DNA of 64,000 bases from Dendrocalamus latiflorus (GCA_017311315.1 CM029634.1:25337339-25401338); one strand, 5' to 3'; shown: positions 43,060 to 55,007, counted from the first letter of the stretch. Notes: generated by a model from the sequence alone, not told the origin. A program made the numbers and translations.

Positions 43060-45372
43060 TGATGTGCATCATATTTGAAATATATTTCCATGTCATATTC
43101 CTGCTGTTAGTAGCAAATATTGGCCATAATATCATTGATCTTATATATAATCGCCTCTTCTTTGGACTTTTTACATGGTTTTGTTATTTGTTTGTAGGTC
43201 GGCGCGAACCAGGCGCAAACTTCGCAGAAGATCAAATGGGAAAGAGCTAGGGTTGCAAATCTGCCAAAGGGGAGGGACAAAACTGCAAAGCCCACATCAA
43301 ACCCTAACCAGCCCAATTGGAAACCCTAGGAAGCGCCGCAACTATTTAAGCCTCAGTTCTTTCCACGGGGGAAGGGGATTCCAAACCCTAGCCGCAAGAA
43401 CCCATCACCCATCATCTCCCATAGCCCTCCATCTCCACCAGGCCACTCCTCTCCTCACGACCGAGCCACTCCACTCCTTCCTCTCCATCGCCACTCATCC
43501 TCATCCATCACCTCCACAGCCGACCGCCCCTTCAGATCCACCACCGCAACCAGCTCCATCTCCATCACCGATCTCCCATCTCTCCTTCCTGACCTCCACC
43601 GACGCGACCATCTCCATTTACGCCGCCACCAGAAACCCTTCCTCTCCACCGAGCAGCCACCACCGAGCCTCCGGCCATTTTTCCAAGAGCTCTAGCCATC
43701 CACCAGGACTCCATCCATTCTCCGGCCATCTCCCATACGCATCACCCAGAGCACCATCTTTCTTCCATCTCCAACACCCGGTCGCCCCTCTCCCTCCTCT
43801 AAATCCCTTTGCTGCCGACCAGATCCGAACCCACAGCTTCCCCCAATGGCCGGATCTGCAGCTACTTCCCCTGATCTACTGCACCTGCGCCAGATCTGGA
43901 CCTGAAACTCCCCTCTTGGGCCGGGATCTGCTTCGTCTACACTGCACCGGCTTGCTGCTCTTCACCCACGGCTGGATCTGCTTCCCCAGTCCCGGATCTG
44001 CTTCATCTGCTACACCTACCTGCGACCCCTACGGATCCCTCACCAGATCTGCGACATCTACCTGCAACCACTACAGAAATCTGCATCAGCTTTTAAACTC
44101 TGGGTTGTAACATCTCACAATCTTTGTTTTAAAATTTTGCAAGGCTATCCTGTGATGCTTGTATGGTATATCTGTGATGGCATGTTTGGGATGTTTACAT
44201 GTTTATTCTGTGATGTGTGCATGTGTTATTCTCGTGGATCTGGATACTAAAAGATTTATGCATGTTCTTGTTAATCTGAGATGTGGATGTTGATGCTATT
44301 ACTCTAGTTTAGATTTACGTTATTGCTTTATGCTTTGTAAGCTCTTCTTCAGTTTATGTTGCTGCTAGTAGGTTTAATATCATGCCATGTTTACGTTTAC
44401 TCTCTGTTGGGATAGATTCTAATGTCTCTGATAGGGTTTATTTAGTTCATTGCTGATCTGTTAGGTTTTGTTAACAGAAAAGTAAAAAAAAGGGGTATTA
44501 GTTTAGGCTCTATTATTTCTGCTTTTAGTTTCAGTTTTAGATAAATCTGCTTGTTCTCAGTAATAGCTTAGTTTGTTTATTAGATGCATGGTTAGGTTTA
44601 TTGCTTTTCTGTGATATTTCGTTTGTTTGCTGTGAATCTTTGGGTATAGTAGTAGTATCTCCCCTTCTTCATCTTGGCTATTTCTAACGTCTGCCCCCGC
44701 TCTCAAGCCCTCTCTTTTCTCGATAGCCCTCTGTATTCCTCTCGGTAGTTTCTTCTTCTCCTAGAAAGCTCTTCATCCTTAGTCCCTCTTCTTTCTCTCT
44801 GCAGCGCTAGTTCTCAGTCTTTTCCCCTTCTATTCTTTCCTACCATCTGGTTCTTAGCCTTCTCTTTCACCCTTCTTTCTTCCCTTTTCTTTCTTAGGCT
44901 GTGCCATTCTCTTCTCATCTAGTCAGTTCTCAATCTTCTCTCCTTCTGTAGTCTTCTTACCTTTATTCACTCCTTTCTACTCTTCCCTCGTTCTTACTGC
45001 TTCTTGAATTCTGCTAGTCTTAGAATCTTCTAGTCTTCTTTCCTCATCCCTCTCTCATCCTCTTGTAGTTCTTGCTTCTCTTCCTTAGTCTCTTCTTTCC
45101 TGTTTCACGGTAGAGTTAGTCCAGTCCAGTAGTCCCTATTTCGCAGTTTCCTCCCCTGGCTCTTCCTTTCTCTTATTTCCTTCTTTTGCAGATCTGATTT
45201 CTAGCTTTAGTTTGTCATAGGTTCTGCATTTAGTCTTCAATTCCCTGTTCGAGCGACTTAGCTTTGGTTAAGGGTTGTGTCTCCAGTAATCTAGTCCCTG
45301 TGGAGAACACGACATTCGCTGCTATATTGGCGGCAGCCCGTTCACTTGCGGGTGTGCAGTTTTGCACGATCA
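43060..45372 (+). repeat. 5' LTR of the Athila-like element
   Basis: It begins TGATGTGCATC and ends GCACGATCA. A TATA-like CTATTTAAGCC lies at 43342-43352. A 311-codon open frame inside (43175-44110) is repeated unchanged in the 3' LTR but is Ser/Pro/His-rich and probably not a gene. The 44640-45200 stretch is strongly pyrimidine-rich. Confidence 0.95.
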
Positions 45373-45375
45373 AGA

Positions 45376-45396
45376 AATTGGCGCCGTTGCCGGGGA
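45376..45396 (+). other. Primer-binding site, tRNA-Asp type
   Basis: TTGGCGCCGTTGCCGGGGAC, three bases after a short AAGAAA spacer from the 5' LTR, is complementary to the 3' end of plant tRNA-Asp as remembered, the usual primer of Athila-lineage elements. Confidence 0.85.
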
Positions 45397-45481
45397 CTAG
45401 ATATTGGTGATCGCGCTAGACCATAGACTAAGTCATTTCTTTAGTTTTCTTCCCTTCCTTTTAGACCTGAACTCTCAGCTT

Positions 45482-48400
45482 ATGCTCAGGAGTGGAGATC
45501 ATTCATTGGCTCCTCTTGATCCTGAGATTGAGCGAACATTTCATAGGCTGAAAAGAGAGAATCAACTCCCCCATCAAGAAGAAATGGGTGATCAGAATCC
45601 CCAACCTCTTCTTCGTGACCTTTGGATTCCTAGAGACCAAGGTATAGCTCCTGGGATTGTCCAACCTGCCATTCAGGCCAACAACTTTGAGCTCAAACCT
45701 GCACTCATTACCATGGTTCAGCAAACCAGATTTGGAGGTTCTCCCACTGAGGATCCCAATGAACACATTCGCACCTTCTTAGAATATTGCAACACTTTGA
45801 AGTACAATGGAGTCACAACTGATGCCATTAGACTCTCATTGTTCCCTTTCTCTCTTAGAGATGGTGCTAAGACTTGGTTGCATTCTCTGCCCCTGCACCT
45901 TAAGGACACATGGGAACACCTACTGCAGGCCTTTTTTGAGAGGTATTTTCCTCCCTCCAAGGCAGCAGAAGTGCGTGACCAGATTACTAGATTTTCACAA
46001 TCTGAGGGTGAGAGTTTGTATGATGCTTGGCAGAGGTATCAAACCCTGCTTAGGATGTGTCCTCACCATGGCCTTGAAAGATGGCTGGTGTTGCAGATTT
46101 TTTACAAAGGACTTACACACCACACAAGAGCCTTTGTAGATTCTGCAGCAGGAGGAGGCATAATGAACAAAACTCTTGATGAAGCTTTCAACTTGATTGA
46201 GAGTATGTCCTCCCACCACTTTCAATGGTCCAGTGAGAGAGCTTCAGCTCCTCCACGTCCTGGTATCTATGAGGTGAGCTCTAATGATGCCTTATCAGCT
46301 CAGATTCAAGTTCTCACACGCCAAATGGCACAGCTCATGCCCTCATCTTCAGCCCATATAGCCACTGGATGTCAGATTTGTGGATCTCAAGGGCATACTC
46401 CAGCTGAGTGCCCCTTAACTTCCACAGCTGAATCATCTGAAGTGAACTATGCTCAATCACATGGGCAGTATTCTCAAACCTACAACCCAGGGTGGCGTCA
46501 TCCAAATCTGTCTTATAAGAATACCAACCCTAGTGTGTCATCTTTCCCTGTGGGAACATCAGCTCAAGGTTTTAGGCAGCAACAAGCCCCTTCTCATGCT
46601 TCATTCCAGCAGCCAATGATGCATGTTCCCAACCAAAATCCTCCCACAACTCAGTCAGATCAGTTAACCAGAATAGAACAGCTCCTTGCATCACATGTAG
46701 CAAAGATGGAATCTCAATACAATGATGCAAAGACTCAATTGACTGATTTGGCTAGTCGTGTGGAGAGTTTGCAAGCATCACAGGCTTCATCCAGCCAATC
46801 TGGGAGACTTCCTGCACAGCCTGAGGCAAACCCTCGTGGCCATTGTGGAGCAATCACTACTAGGAGTGGAAAAACCACATCTGAACCTCTTCTTCCAACA
46901 CCACCCGTGTATGTGCCCCCTGTCTTTAGGTCTGTCCAGCCAGCAAAACCTGACTCACAGCAGCAAAATCTGCACCAACCTAGCTCCACTGCACCAGAAC
47001 CAACACCTGATATTCCCTCATCATCCACTACAGCAGCTGTCCCTTCCACAAAACCCAAATTGCCATTCCCTGAGCGGTTAGAAAAGTCAAACGAGGACAA
47101 GCAGTTTGCTAAATTCCTAGAGAGGATGAAGGATGTTCAGATCACCCTTCCCATTCTAGAGGCTGTCCTACATGTGCCTATGTATGCCAAATTCTTCAAG
47201 GAGCTGCTTACCAAGAAGCGGAGTATGGATGAGCTTGAGGTGGTCACTCTAACTAAGGAGTGTAGTGCAATAATTCAGAATAAGCTACCTCCTAAGTTAG
47301 ATGACCCTGGTAGCTTTTGCATACCTTGCAATTTAGGCTCCAAGAACTTTAGAGCTCTTTGTGACTTAGGCTCAAGTGTTAGTGTCCTCCCATTATCAGT
47401 TTGTGACGCGCTCCCTTTGGGCGATCTGCAGCCCACGGCCATGAAATTGCAGTTGGCTGATCGCACATATCGTCACCCAGCTGGTATTTTAGTGGACGTT
47501 CCTGTGGTAGTTGGCACCTTTGCATTCCCACAGGATAGAAGTGAACCTGTCATCCTAGGGAGACCATTCCTTGCTACTGCAGGTGCTGTCATTGATGTCA
47601 AAGATGCTAAGCTTACTCTCCAATTTGGTCAAGAGAAGCTAGCATTTGATATGAGGCACCCCACTCATCTTCCTCACTGTCCAGATCAGTGTTTTTCACT
47701 TGATTTGGTTGACAAATGTGTTGTTGAGACATATGAAAATGTTGAGGAAGTGATATCAATTGAGGATGAGTGCACTGCTGCAGATACTCATCATGTGGCA
47801 GTCATTTATGCTCCTGTAGAGCCTTCTCAAATTCCAGACCTTAGGCAGCCCACAGCCCCAAAGGTAGAGCTGAAACCACTTCCAAATCATCTGAGATATG
47901 AATTCTTAGGACCAGATCAGACCTGTCCTGTTATTGTGAGTGCCCATTTGACACCTCTAGAGGCTGAACAACTCCTTGATATCCTTCGTAAATATCAAGC
48001 TGTAATTGGATATTCAATTGATGATATGAAGGGTATTGATCCAACCACCTGCATGCATCGCATTCACCTTGAGGATGATGCTAAGCCAACTCGTGAGCAC
48101 CAGCGTAGGCTTAATCCTCACATGCAGGAGGTTGTAAAGAAAGAAATCCTCAAGCTTCTAGGTGCTAACATCATCTATCCTATTTCAGATAGTCAGTGGG
48201 TCAGTCCCATTCATGTTGTGCCTAAGAAAGGAGGCATGACAGTGGTTGCCAATGAAAAAGGTGATTTGATTCCCACAAGAACAACCACGGGCTGGCGCAT
48301 GTGTACTGACTATAGAAAACTCAACAAGGCCACACGCAAGGACCACTTCCCTTTGCCTTTCATTGACCAAATGCTAGAGAGACTGGCCCGTCATTCTTAT

Positions 48401-50812
48401 TTCTGTTATCTTGATGGATATTCAGGTTTTCTGCAGATTCCTATACATCCATCAGATCAGGAAAAGACCACTTTCACTTGCCCCTATGGTACATTTGCTT
48501 ACCGTAGGCTGCCATTTGGACTTTGTAATGCCCCAGGGACCTTCCAGCGCTGTGTCATGTCCATTTTCACTGATCTTATTGAGAAAATCATGGAAGTTTT
48601 CATGGATGATTTCACTGTTTATGGACAGACCTTTGAGAGCTGTTTGGCCAACCTTGAAACTGTCTTACAGCGCTGTCTTGAGGCCAATTTGGTCCTCAAT
48701 TGGGAGAAATGTCATTTTCTAGTTAGAGAGGGGATAGTCCTTGGTCATTTAGTGTCTTCTAGAGGGATTGAGGTGGATAGAGCAAAGGTTGAGGTGATTG
48801 AGCGCCTGCCACCTCCTATTAATGTGAAGGGAGTTCGTAGTTTTTTGGGGCATGCAGGCTTTTACCGCAGATTCATTAAGGATTTTTCTAAGATTGCTCG
48901 CCCTCTCACTCATCTTTTAGGCTGCGATGTCCCTTTTGTGTTTGATGAGGCTTGCATGGATGCATTTAGTAAGATCAAGGCTGCTCTTATTTCTGCACCC
49001 ATTGTGCAATCTCCTGATTGGGATCTTCCTTTTGAGCTTATGTGTGATGCTAGTGATTTTGCTGTGGGGGCTGTTTTGGGGCAGCGGCATGACAAGGCTT
49101 TGCATGTCATTTACTATGCTAGCAGGACTTTAGATGACACCCAGATCAATTACACAACCACTGAAAAAGAACTGCTAGCTGTAGTATTTGCCTTTGACAA
49201 ATTCAGATCTTACCTAGTTGGCTCAAAATGCATAGTGTACACAGATCATGCAGCCATTAGGTATCTTTTGAGTAAAAAGGATGCAAAACCTCGTCTCATT
49301 CGTTGGATTCTTTTGCTGCAAGAATTTGATGTGGAAATTAGGGATAAAAAGGGGGCTGAGAACTTGGTAGCTGACCATCTTTCTAGATTACCCCATTCTG
49401 GTCCAGTCTCTACTCTTCCAATTGAAGATTCTCTTCCAGGAGACCAGCTTTCAGAAGTTTCTCTTGTTCAATCTAAAACTCCTTGGTATGCAGACATTGT
49501 GAACTATTTGGTCTGCAATGCTATACCTCCTGATCTCTCCTACCAGCAGCGTAGGAAGTTTACTCATGAGGCACGAAAATTCTTTTGGGATGACCCATAT
49601 CTGTATAGACATTGTGCAGATGGGGTTATTAGACGTTGCCTACCTCTTGAGGAGGTTCAAAATGTGATTTTTCATTGTCATTCTGCACCTTTTGGTTGTC
49701 ATGCTGGAATTGCTAAGACCCAAGCTAAGGTTCTTCAAGCTGGATTTTATTGGCCTACCATGTTCAAGGATATTCATGCATATATTCAGTCTTGTGATCC
49801 CTGTCAGCATGCAGGGAACATGTCAAGACGACATGAAATGCCTCAGCATGGTATTCTTGAGGTAGAACTCTTTGATGTTTGGGGAATAGATTACATAGGA
49901 CCATTGCCCTCCTCTCAAGGGTACAAACACATTCTGGTTGCAGTGGATTATGTGTCCAAATGGGTTGAGGCTATACCCACTGTCCATGCTGATTCAAAAT
50001 CTGTTTGTAGGTTGTTTAGGCATATCATTTTTCCTAGGTTTGGGATTCCTAGAGTTGTGATTAGTGATGGAGGGTCTCACTTTAATCACAAACAATTTGA
50101 AGCTCTTTTATCCAAATATGGGGTCCATAGTCATAGGGTAACCACTCCTTATCATCCTCAAGCTAATGGGCAAGTTGAAGTTTCCAATAGAGAGATAAAG
50201 CAAATTCTTGAAAAGGTTGTGTCCAAATCCAGGACAGATTGGTCTCTTAAGCTTTATGATGCATTGTGGGCTTATAGGACAGCATCTAAAACACCTATTG
50301 GCATGTCCCCCTTTAGGTTGGTTTATGGAAAAGCTTGTCATCTTCCTGTTGAACTTGAGCATAGAGCACATTGGGCAATTAGAAAGCTCAACATGGACAT
50401 GGGTCTAGCTGGGAAACATAGGAAGTTGCAGCTGTGTGAACTTGATGAATTGAGGCTTGATGCTTATGAAAGCTCAAGAATTTACAAAGAGAGAGCTAAA
50501 AAGATTCATGACCGCCACATTTTGAGGCGTGACTTCCAACCTGGACAGCTTGTCTTGGTTTTTGACTCTAGATTCCATTTATTCCCTGGAAAATTCAAAT
50601 CTAGATGGTTTGGGCCTTGTGTAGTCAAGAAAGTGCTAGGGAGTGGAGCTTTTGAGGTTGAGAGTCAATCTGGGGGCATTTTTAAGGTTAATGGGCAAAG
50701 ATTGAAACATTACTTTGTTGGAGAACCTTTTCCTGAACTAAGTGATGAAGACAATGCTGGAGATCAAGTCAGATCTGACCCTGATCCTCCAATTTCTTTT
50801 GAGATTACTTGA
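45482..50812 (+). CDS. Athila-like gag-pol polyprotein, intact
   Basis: The frame is open from 45404; the first ATG is 45482, giving 1776 residues. Numbered from the start of the open frame, the parts are: gag core about 105-290 with the Athila-type SPTEDPNEHIRTFL motif, CX2CX4HX4C knuckle near 322, protease-like DLGSSVSVLPLS near 653 (Asp-Leu-Gly, as in Athila), RT catalytic FMDDFTVYG near 1066, RNase H DASDFAVGAVLG near 1214, integrase HHCC finger from about 1424, and core Asp near 1495 (WGIDYIGPL), Asp near 1555 (SDGGSHF) and Glu near 1590. RT before integrase fits Ty3/gypsy. It provides all enzymes for copying and nuclear integration. No stop or shift is present, so the protein could be functional; expression is unknown. 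Confidence 0.95.
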   Translation: MLRSGDHSLAPLDPEIERTFHRLKRENQLPHQEEMGDQNPQPLLRDLWIPRDQGIAPGIVQPAIQANNFELKPALITMVQQTRFGGSPTEDPNEHIRTFLEYCNTLKYNGVTTDAIRLSLFPFSLRDGAKTWLHSLPLHLKDTWEHLLQAFFERYFPPSKAAEVRDQITRFSQSEGESLYDAWQRYQTLLRMCPHHGLERWLVLQIFYKGLTHHTRAFVDSAAGGGIMNKTLDEAFNLIESMSSHHFQWSSERASAPPRPGIYEVSSNDALSAQIQVLTRQMAQLMPSSSAHIATGCQICGSQGHTPAECPLTSTAESSEVNYAQSHGQYSQTYNPGWRHPNLSYKNTNPSVSSFPVGTSAQGFRQQQAPSHASFQQPMMHVPNQNPPTTQSDQLTRIEQLLASHVAKMESQYNDAKTQLTDLASRVESLQASQASSSQSGRLPAQPEANPRGHCGAITTRSGKTTSEPLLPTPPVYVPPVFRSVQPAKPDSQQQNLHQPSSTAPEPTPDIPSSSTTAAVPSTKPKLPFPERLEKSNEDKQFAKFLERMKDVQITLPILEAVLHVPMYAKFFKELLTKKRSMDELEVVTLTKECSAIIQNKLPPKLDDPGSFCIPCNLGSKNFRALCDLGSSVSVLPLSVCDALPLGDLQPTAMKLQLADRTYRHPAGILVDVPVVVGTFAFPQDRSEPVILGRPFLATAGAVIDVKDAKLTLQFGQEKLAFDMRHPTHLPHCPDQCFSLDLVDKCVVETYENVEEVISIEDECTAADTHHVAVIYAPVEPSQIPDLRQPTAPKVELKPLPNHLRYEFLGPDQTCPVIVSAHLTPLEAEQLLDILRKYQAVIGYSIDDMKGIDPTTCMHRIHLEDDAKPTREHQRRLNPHMQEVVKKEILKLLGANIIYPISDSQWVSPIHVVPKKGGMTVVANEKGDLIPTRTTTGWRMCTDYRKLNKATRKDHFPLPFIDQMLERLARHSYFCYLDGYSGFLQIPIHPSDQEKTTFTCPYGTFAYRRLPFGLCNAPGTFQRCVMSIFTDLIEKIMEVFMDDFTVYGQTFESCLANLETVLQRCLEANLVLNWEKCHFLVREGIVLGHLVSSRGIEVDRAKVEVIERLPPPINVKGVRSFLGHAGFYRRFIKDFSKIARPLTHLLGCDVPFVFDEACMDAFSKIKAALISAPIVQSPDWDLPFELMCDASDFAVGAVLGQRHDKALHVIYYASRTLDDTQINYTTTEKELLAVVFAFDKFRSYLVGSKCIVYTDHAAIRYLLSKKDAKPRLIRWILLLQEFDVEIRDKKGAENLVADHLSRLPHSGPVSTLPIEDSLPGDQLSEVSLVQSKTPWYADIVNYLVCNAIPPDLSYQQRRKFTHEARKFFWDDPYLYRHCADGVIRRCLPLEEVQNVIFHCHSAPFGCHAGIAKTQAKVLQAGFYWPTMFKDIHAYIQSCDPCQHAGNMSRRHEMPQHGILEVELFDVWGIDYIGPLPSSQGYKHILVAVDYVSKWVEAIPTVHADSKSVCRLFRHIIFPRFGIPRVVISDGGSHFNHKQFEALLSKYGVHSHRVTTPYHPQANGQVEVSNREIKQILEKVVSKSRTDWSLKLYDALWAYRTASKTPIGMSPFRLVYGKACHLPVELEHRAHWAIRKLNMDMGLAGKHRKLQLCELDELRLDAYESSRIYKERAKKIHDRHILRRDFQPGQLVLVFDSRFHLFPGKFKSRWFGPCVVKKVLGSGAFEVESQSGGIFKVNGQRLKHYFVGEPFPELSDEDNAGDQVRSDPDPPISFEIT

Positions 50813-52471
50813 TTATCATTTGTTGGTCAAGCTAAAGACCCAAAACAAGCGCTTCTCAGGAGGCAACCTGAGCTGTTTACTCTTTCTGTTTTACTTTAGT
50901 TTTTCTCTGTTATTTTACCTTTGTGTCAGTTTATCTTTTCCTTTTTGTTTCTTCCATTTTCAGGTACCTGCAGAACCATCCATCGAGACTGGCAGGGAGC
51001 TTAAGGACTAATGTGAGATTGCCTATTTCAGTTTTTGCACCAGGTGAACTGCTTCCAACACTAAATGTCTATTTTTTTAGTGTATGCTTAATTCAAGCTT
51101 GGGGGAAAAATCTGTCTATTGTTGAGGAATGCTTTTGGGTACTGAAGTTGATGCTGTGTAGTTGATGAATTATGGCCATTACAAATCTCATGATAGATTA
51201 CTGCTGAAATATGTGACTGTCCTGATAATTATTGTGTGCTGATATAATTCTGCTGATTGAAATCTGTTTGAATCAGGGCATAAAAGGGATTCTTTAGCAT
51301 ATTTTTCTTGTCATACTAATGAACTCTGTTGTGGATGGTTGGGGAGTTGATATAACTATATTTTTCAGTTCTCATACCAAAAGTTTGATGATTTATGTGC
51401 CTTCCCTGATCTGTAATATGAGCTGTTCATTCTGCTGCATGAACATCTTGGTTGTATTGTGACTGTCCTGTGTAATCCAGAGTTATCATCACTGAAAATT
51501 GCTTAAGTAATCTGGGATTTGTATAAATTCTGCCCTCTCATTCAGACGGCCTATTCTGGTATACATAGAACCTTGTTTTGGCTTAGAAATCTTGTGATCC
51601 TTTAGTTGTTGATTCATTGCAAGTTACACATGTATCTTAACCTTTTGCGAATTGTATCGATTCTAGTTATCACTTCTAGAATAACAATATCCTAGGATTC
51701 ATGCTTGGGCATAATACTTCATTTTAGACATAGATACTTTTGCTTGAATGAAAGGGTTGTGAAAGTGGTAGTCCTATCTTGAGCCTATAACATGGTTGAT
51801 TTGTCTAGATCTTATGGATAATGAAAACCGGTTAATGATGCTTAAAAAGAAAATATCTTTATCTCTGTTTTGTGCTGCAAAGTGTGAGTTGAATAAGTGA
51901 CTTTGTCACATGCAAAAAAAAATGTTGAATAAGTGGCACTTTTGCCCAATTGAAGTCTGAATGTCTGAATAAGTGGCAAGAATGCCCAAGAGTTGGAATA
52001 AGTGGCACTTGTGCCCATGTGTTTGAAGCTTGTTTAAAATCAGCAAAAGTAAAGTATCATGGCTCAAGTGTGGACTTTTTCATAAATTTCAAGCAAGCAT
52101 TAGTCTCTTTATCTAGAATAGTAAATGCCTAAATATAACTCTAGGATATGCTTATTCTTGACTGTGATATCTGGTTTTGATATTTTCAATTCTGGTGGGG
52201 TCCATGCAAACAGTTAGTGCAATTTAGCACTTTTGGGTAACTTGATCTGGTCAAAAACTCTAGTATCACTTGGATATCTTTGCTGTAATTCTGGTTCTAA
52301 ATCTGAATATCCAGTAAAAATCAATTCAGGCAGTCTTATTTGAATTATGAAGTGCAATTTGACTAGCTGCAAGCATTATCTTATATCCTTTCATGTTTTT
52401 CTGGATTCCCTGGGTTCGATATCATTATATCATTTTGCTTGAGGACAATCAAATGTTTAAGCTTGGGGGTA
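50813..52471 (+). other. Athila-like 3' internal region, no envelope frame
   Basis: This AT-rich 1.66 kb has no credible gene. An early GCTTCTCAGGAGGCAACCTG word is typical of the pol-downstream region of Athila elements. AAGCTTGGGGG occurs twice: at 51095-51105, and at 52458-52469 directly before the 3' LTR, where it is the polypurine tract. GAATAAGTGGCACTTTTGCCC-like words repeat three to four times at 51925-52020. Confidence 0.7.
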
Positions 52472-54785
52472 TGATGTGCATCATATTTGAAATATATTTC
52501 CATGTCATATTCCTGCTGTTAGTAGCAAATATTGGCCATAATATCATTGATCTTATATATAATCGCCTCTTCTTTGGACTTTTTACATGGTTTTGTTATT
52601 TGTTTGTAGGTCGGCGCGAACCAGGCGCAAACTTCGCAGAAGATCAAATGGGAAAGAGCTAGGGTTGCAAATCTGCCAAAGGGGAGGGACAAAACTGCAA
52701 AGCCCACATCAAACCCTAACCAGCCCAATTGGAAACCCTAGGAAGCGCCGCAACTATTTAAGCCTCAGTTCTTTCCACGGGGGAAGGGGATTCCAAACCC
52801 TAGCCGCAAGAACCCATCACCCATCATCTCCCATAGCCCTCCATCTCCACCAGGCCACTCCTCTCCTCACGACCGAGCCACTCCACTCCTTCCTCTCCAT
52901 CGCCACTCATCCTCATCCATCACCTCCACAGCCGACCGCCCCTTCAGATCCACCACCGCAACCAGCTCCATCTCCATCACCGATCTCCCATCTCTCCTTC
53001 CTGACCTCCACCGACGCGACCATCTCCATTTACGCCGCCACCAGAAACCCTTCCTCTCCACCGAGCAGCCACCACCGAGCCTCCGGCCATTTTTCCAAGA
53101 GCTCTAGCCATCCACCAGGACTCCATCCATTCTCCGGCCATCTCCCATACGCATCACCCAGAGCACCATCTTTCTTCCATCTCCAACACCCGGTCGCCCC
53201 TCTCCCTCCTCTAAATCCCTTTGCTGCCGACCAGATCCGAACCCACAGCTTCCCCCAATGGCCGGATCTGCAGCTACTTCCCCTGATCTACTGCACCTGC
53301 GCCAGATCTGGACCTGAAACTCCCCTCTTGGGCCGGGATCTGCTTCGTCTACACTGCACCGGCTTGCTGCTCTTCACCCACGGCTGGATCTGCTTCCCCA
53401 GTCCCGGATCTGCTTCATCTGCTACACCTACCTGCGACCCCTACGGATCCCTCACCAGATCTGCGACATCTACCTGCAACCACTACAGAAATCTGCATCA
53501 GCTTTTAAACTCTGGGTTGTAACATCTCACAATCTTTGTTTTAAAATTTTGCAAGGCTATCCTGTGATGCTTGTATGGTATATCTGTGATGGCATGTTTG
53601 GGATGTTTACATGTTTATTCTGTGATGTGTGCATGTGTTATTCTCGTGGATCTGGATACTAAAAGATTTATGCATGTTCTTGTTAATCTGAGATGTGGAT
53701 GTTGATGCTATTACTCTAGTTTAGATTTACGTTATTGCTTTATGCTTTGTAAGCTCTTCTTCAGTTTATGTTGCTGCTAGTAGGTTTAATATCATGCCAT
53801 GTTTACGTTTACTCTCTGTTGGGATAGATTCTAATGTCTCTGATAGGGTTTATTTAGTTCATTGCTGATCTGTTAGGTTTTGTTAACAGAAAAGTAAAAA
53901 AAAAGGGGTATTAGTTTAGGCTCTATTATTTCTGCTTTTAGTTTCAGTTTTAGATAAATCTGCTTGTTCTCAGTAATAGCTTAGTTTGTTTATTAGATGC
54001 ATGGTTAGGTTTATTGCTTTTCTGTGATATTTCGTTTGTTTGCTGTGAATCTTTGGGTATAGTAGTAGTATCTCCCCTTCTTCATCTTGGCTATTTCTAA
54101 CGTCTGCCCCCGCTCTCAAGCCCTCTCTTTTCTCGATAGCCCTCTGTATTCCTCTCGGTAGTTTCTTCTTCTCCTAGAAAGCTCTTCATCCTTAGTCCCT
54201 CTTCTTTCTCTCTGCAGCGCTAGTTCTCAGTCTTTTCCCCTTCTATTCTTTCCTACCATCTGGTTCTTAGCCTTCTCTTTCACCCTTCTTTCTTCCCTTT
54301 TCTTTCTTAGGCTGTGCCATTCTCTTCTCATCTAGTCAGTTCTCAATCTTCTCTCCTTCTGTAGTCTTCTTACCTTTATTCACTCCTTTCTACTCTTCCC
54401 TCGTTCTTACTGCTTCTTGAATTCTGCTAGTCTTAGAATCTTCTAGTCTTCTTTCCTCATCCCTCTCTCATCCTCTTGTAGTTCTTGCTTCTCTTCCTTA
54501 GTCTCTTCTTTCCTGTTTCACGGTAGAGTTAGTCCAGTCCAGTAGTCCCTATTTCGCAGTTTCCTCCCCTGGCTCTTCCTTTCTCTTATTTCCTTCTTTT
54601 GCAGATCTGATTTCTAGCTTTAGTTTGTCATAGGTTCTGCATTTAGTCTTCAATTCCCTGTTCGAGCGACTTAGCTTTGGTTAAGGGTTGTGTCTCCAGT
54701 AATCTAGTCCCTGTGGAGAACACGACATTCGCTGCTATATTGGCGGCAGCCCGTTCACTTGCGGGTGTGCAGTTTTGCACGATCA
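52472..54785 (+). repeat. 3' LTR of the Athila-like element
   Basis: It matches the 5' LTR throughout by eye except for one extra A near 53898, with the same TG and CA ends and the same TATA-like box (about 52754-52764). Confidence 0.95.
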
Positions 54786-54790
54786 CCCAC

Positions 54791-55002
54791 CTAAACCCAG
54801 CAGGCCTGATAGAAGGGTATAAGGTCCAGAATAGGCCATGTGTAATGACATAAGTGCCCCTGGAGGGGATACTCAGATGTAAGGGTATAATTGTAAAAAC
54901 ACTCCCCATGTATATATATATGAAGTACAGGCCATGGGGAAGACCCAAGCCATTACTCACTCTCCACTACCATCTCTCTCTGTTTGGTCTGTAACCACAA
55001 CA
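54791..55002 (+). repeat. 3' LTR of the Tat-like element, remainder
   Basis: This 212-base continuation of the LTR whose first 21 bases are at 43039-43059 makes 233 in all. Two substitutions against the 5' LTR are seen (near 54899 and 54936). Confidence 0.92.
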
Positions 55003-55007
55003 GGTAT

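Larger units (their letters stand above)
43060..54785 (+). mobile_element. Athila-like Ty3/gypsy retrotransposon, 11.7 kb, complete and young
   Basis: It has LTRs of 2313 and 2314 bp and target copies CCCAC at 43055-43059 and 54786-54790. A primer-binding site complementary to plant tRNA-Asp, one uninterrupted gag-pol frame and a polypurine tract AAGCTTGGGGG before the 3' LTR are all present. By eye the LTRs differ only in one A of a homopolymer (8 against 9, near 44485 and 53898). This is the innermost and youngest element. No envelope-like frame was found in the 1.66 kb between pol and the 3' LTR. Confidence 0.95.
32511..55002 (+). mobile_element. Tat-like Ty3/gypsy element, non-autonomous, interrupted by an Athila-like element
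   Basis: The LTRs are 233 bp: 32511-32743, and 43039-43059 plus 54791-55002. They differ at two positions by eye. The target copies GGTAT at 32506-32510 and 55003-55007 are exact. A primer-binding-like TTGGCGCCGTCCGTGGGGA follows the 5' LTR. Gag and protease are present; reverse transcriptase, RNase H and integrase are missing. The interior holds three tandem-repeat blocks and a spliced antisense gene, a design known in the Tat lineage. Mobilisation would need enzymes in trans. Confidence 0.9.

Noticed and set aside
43175..44110. 311-codon frame in the Athila LTR, repeated at 52587-53522
   Set aside because: Identity in both LTRs only reflects their youth; the frame is low-complexity Ser/Pro/His and starts upstream of the TATA-like box.
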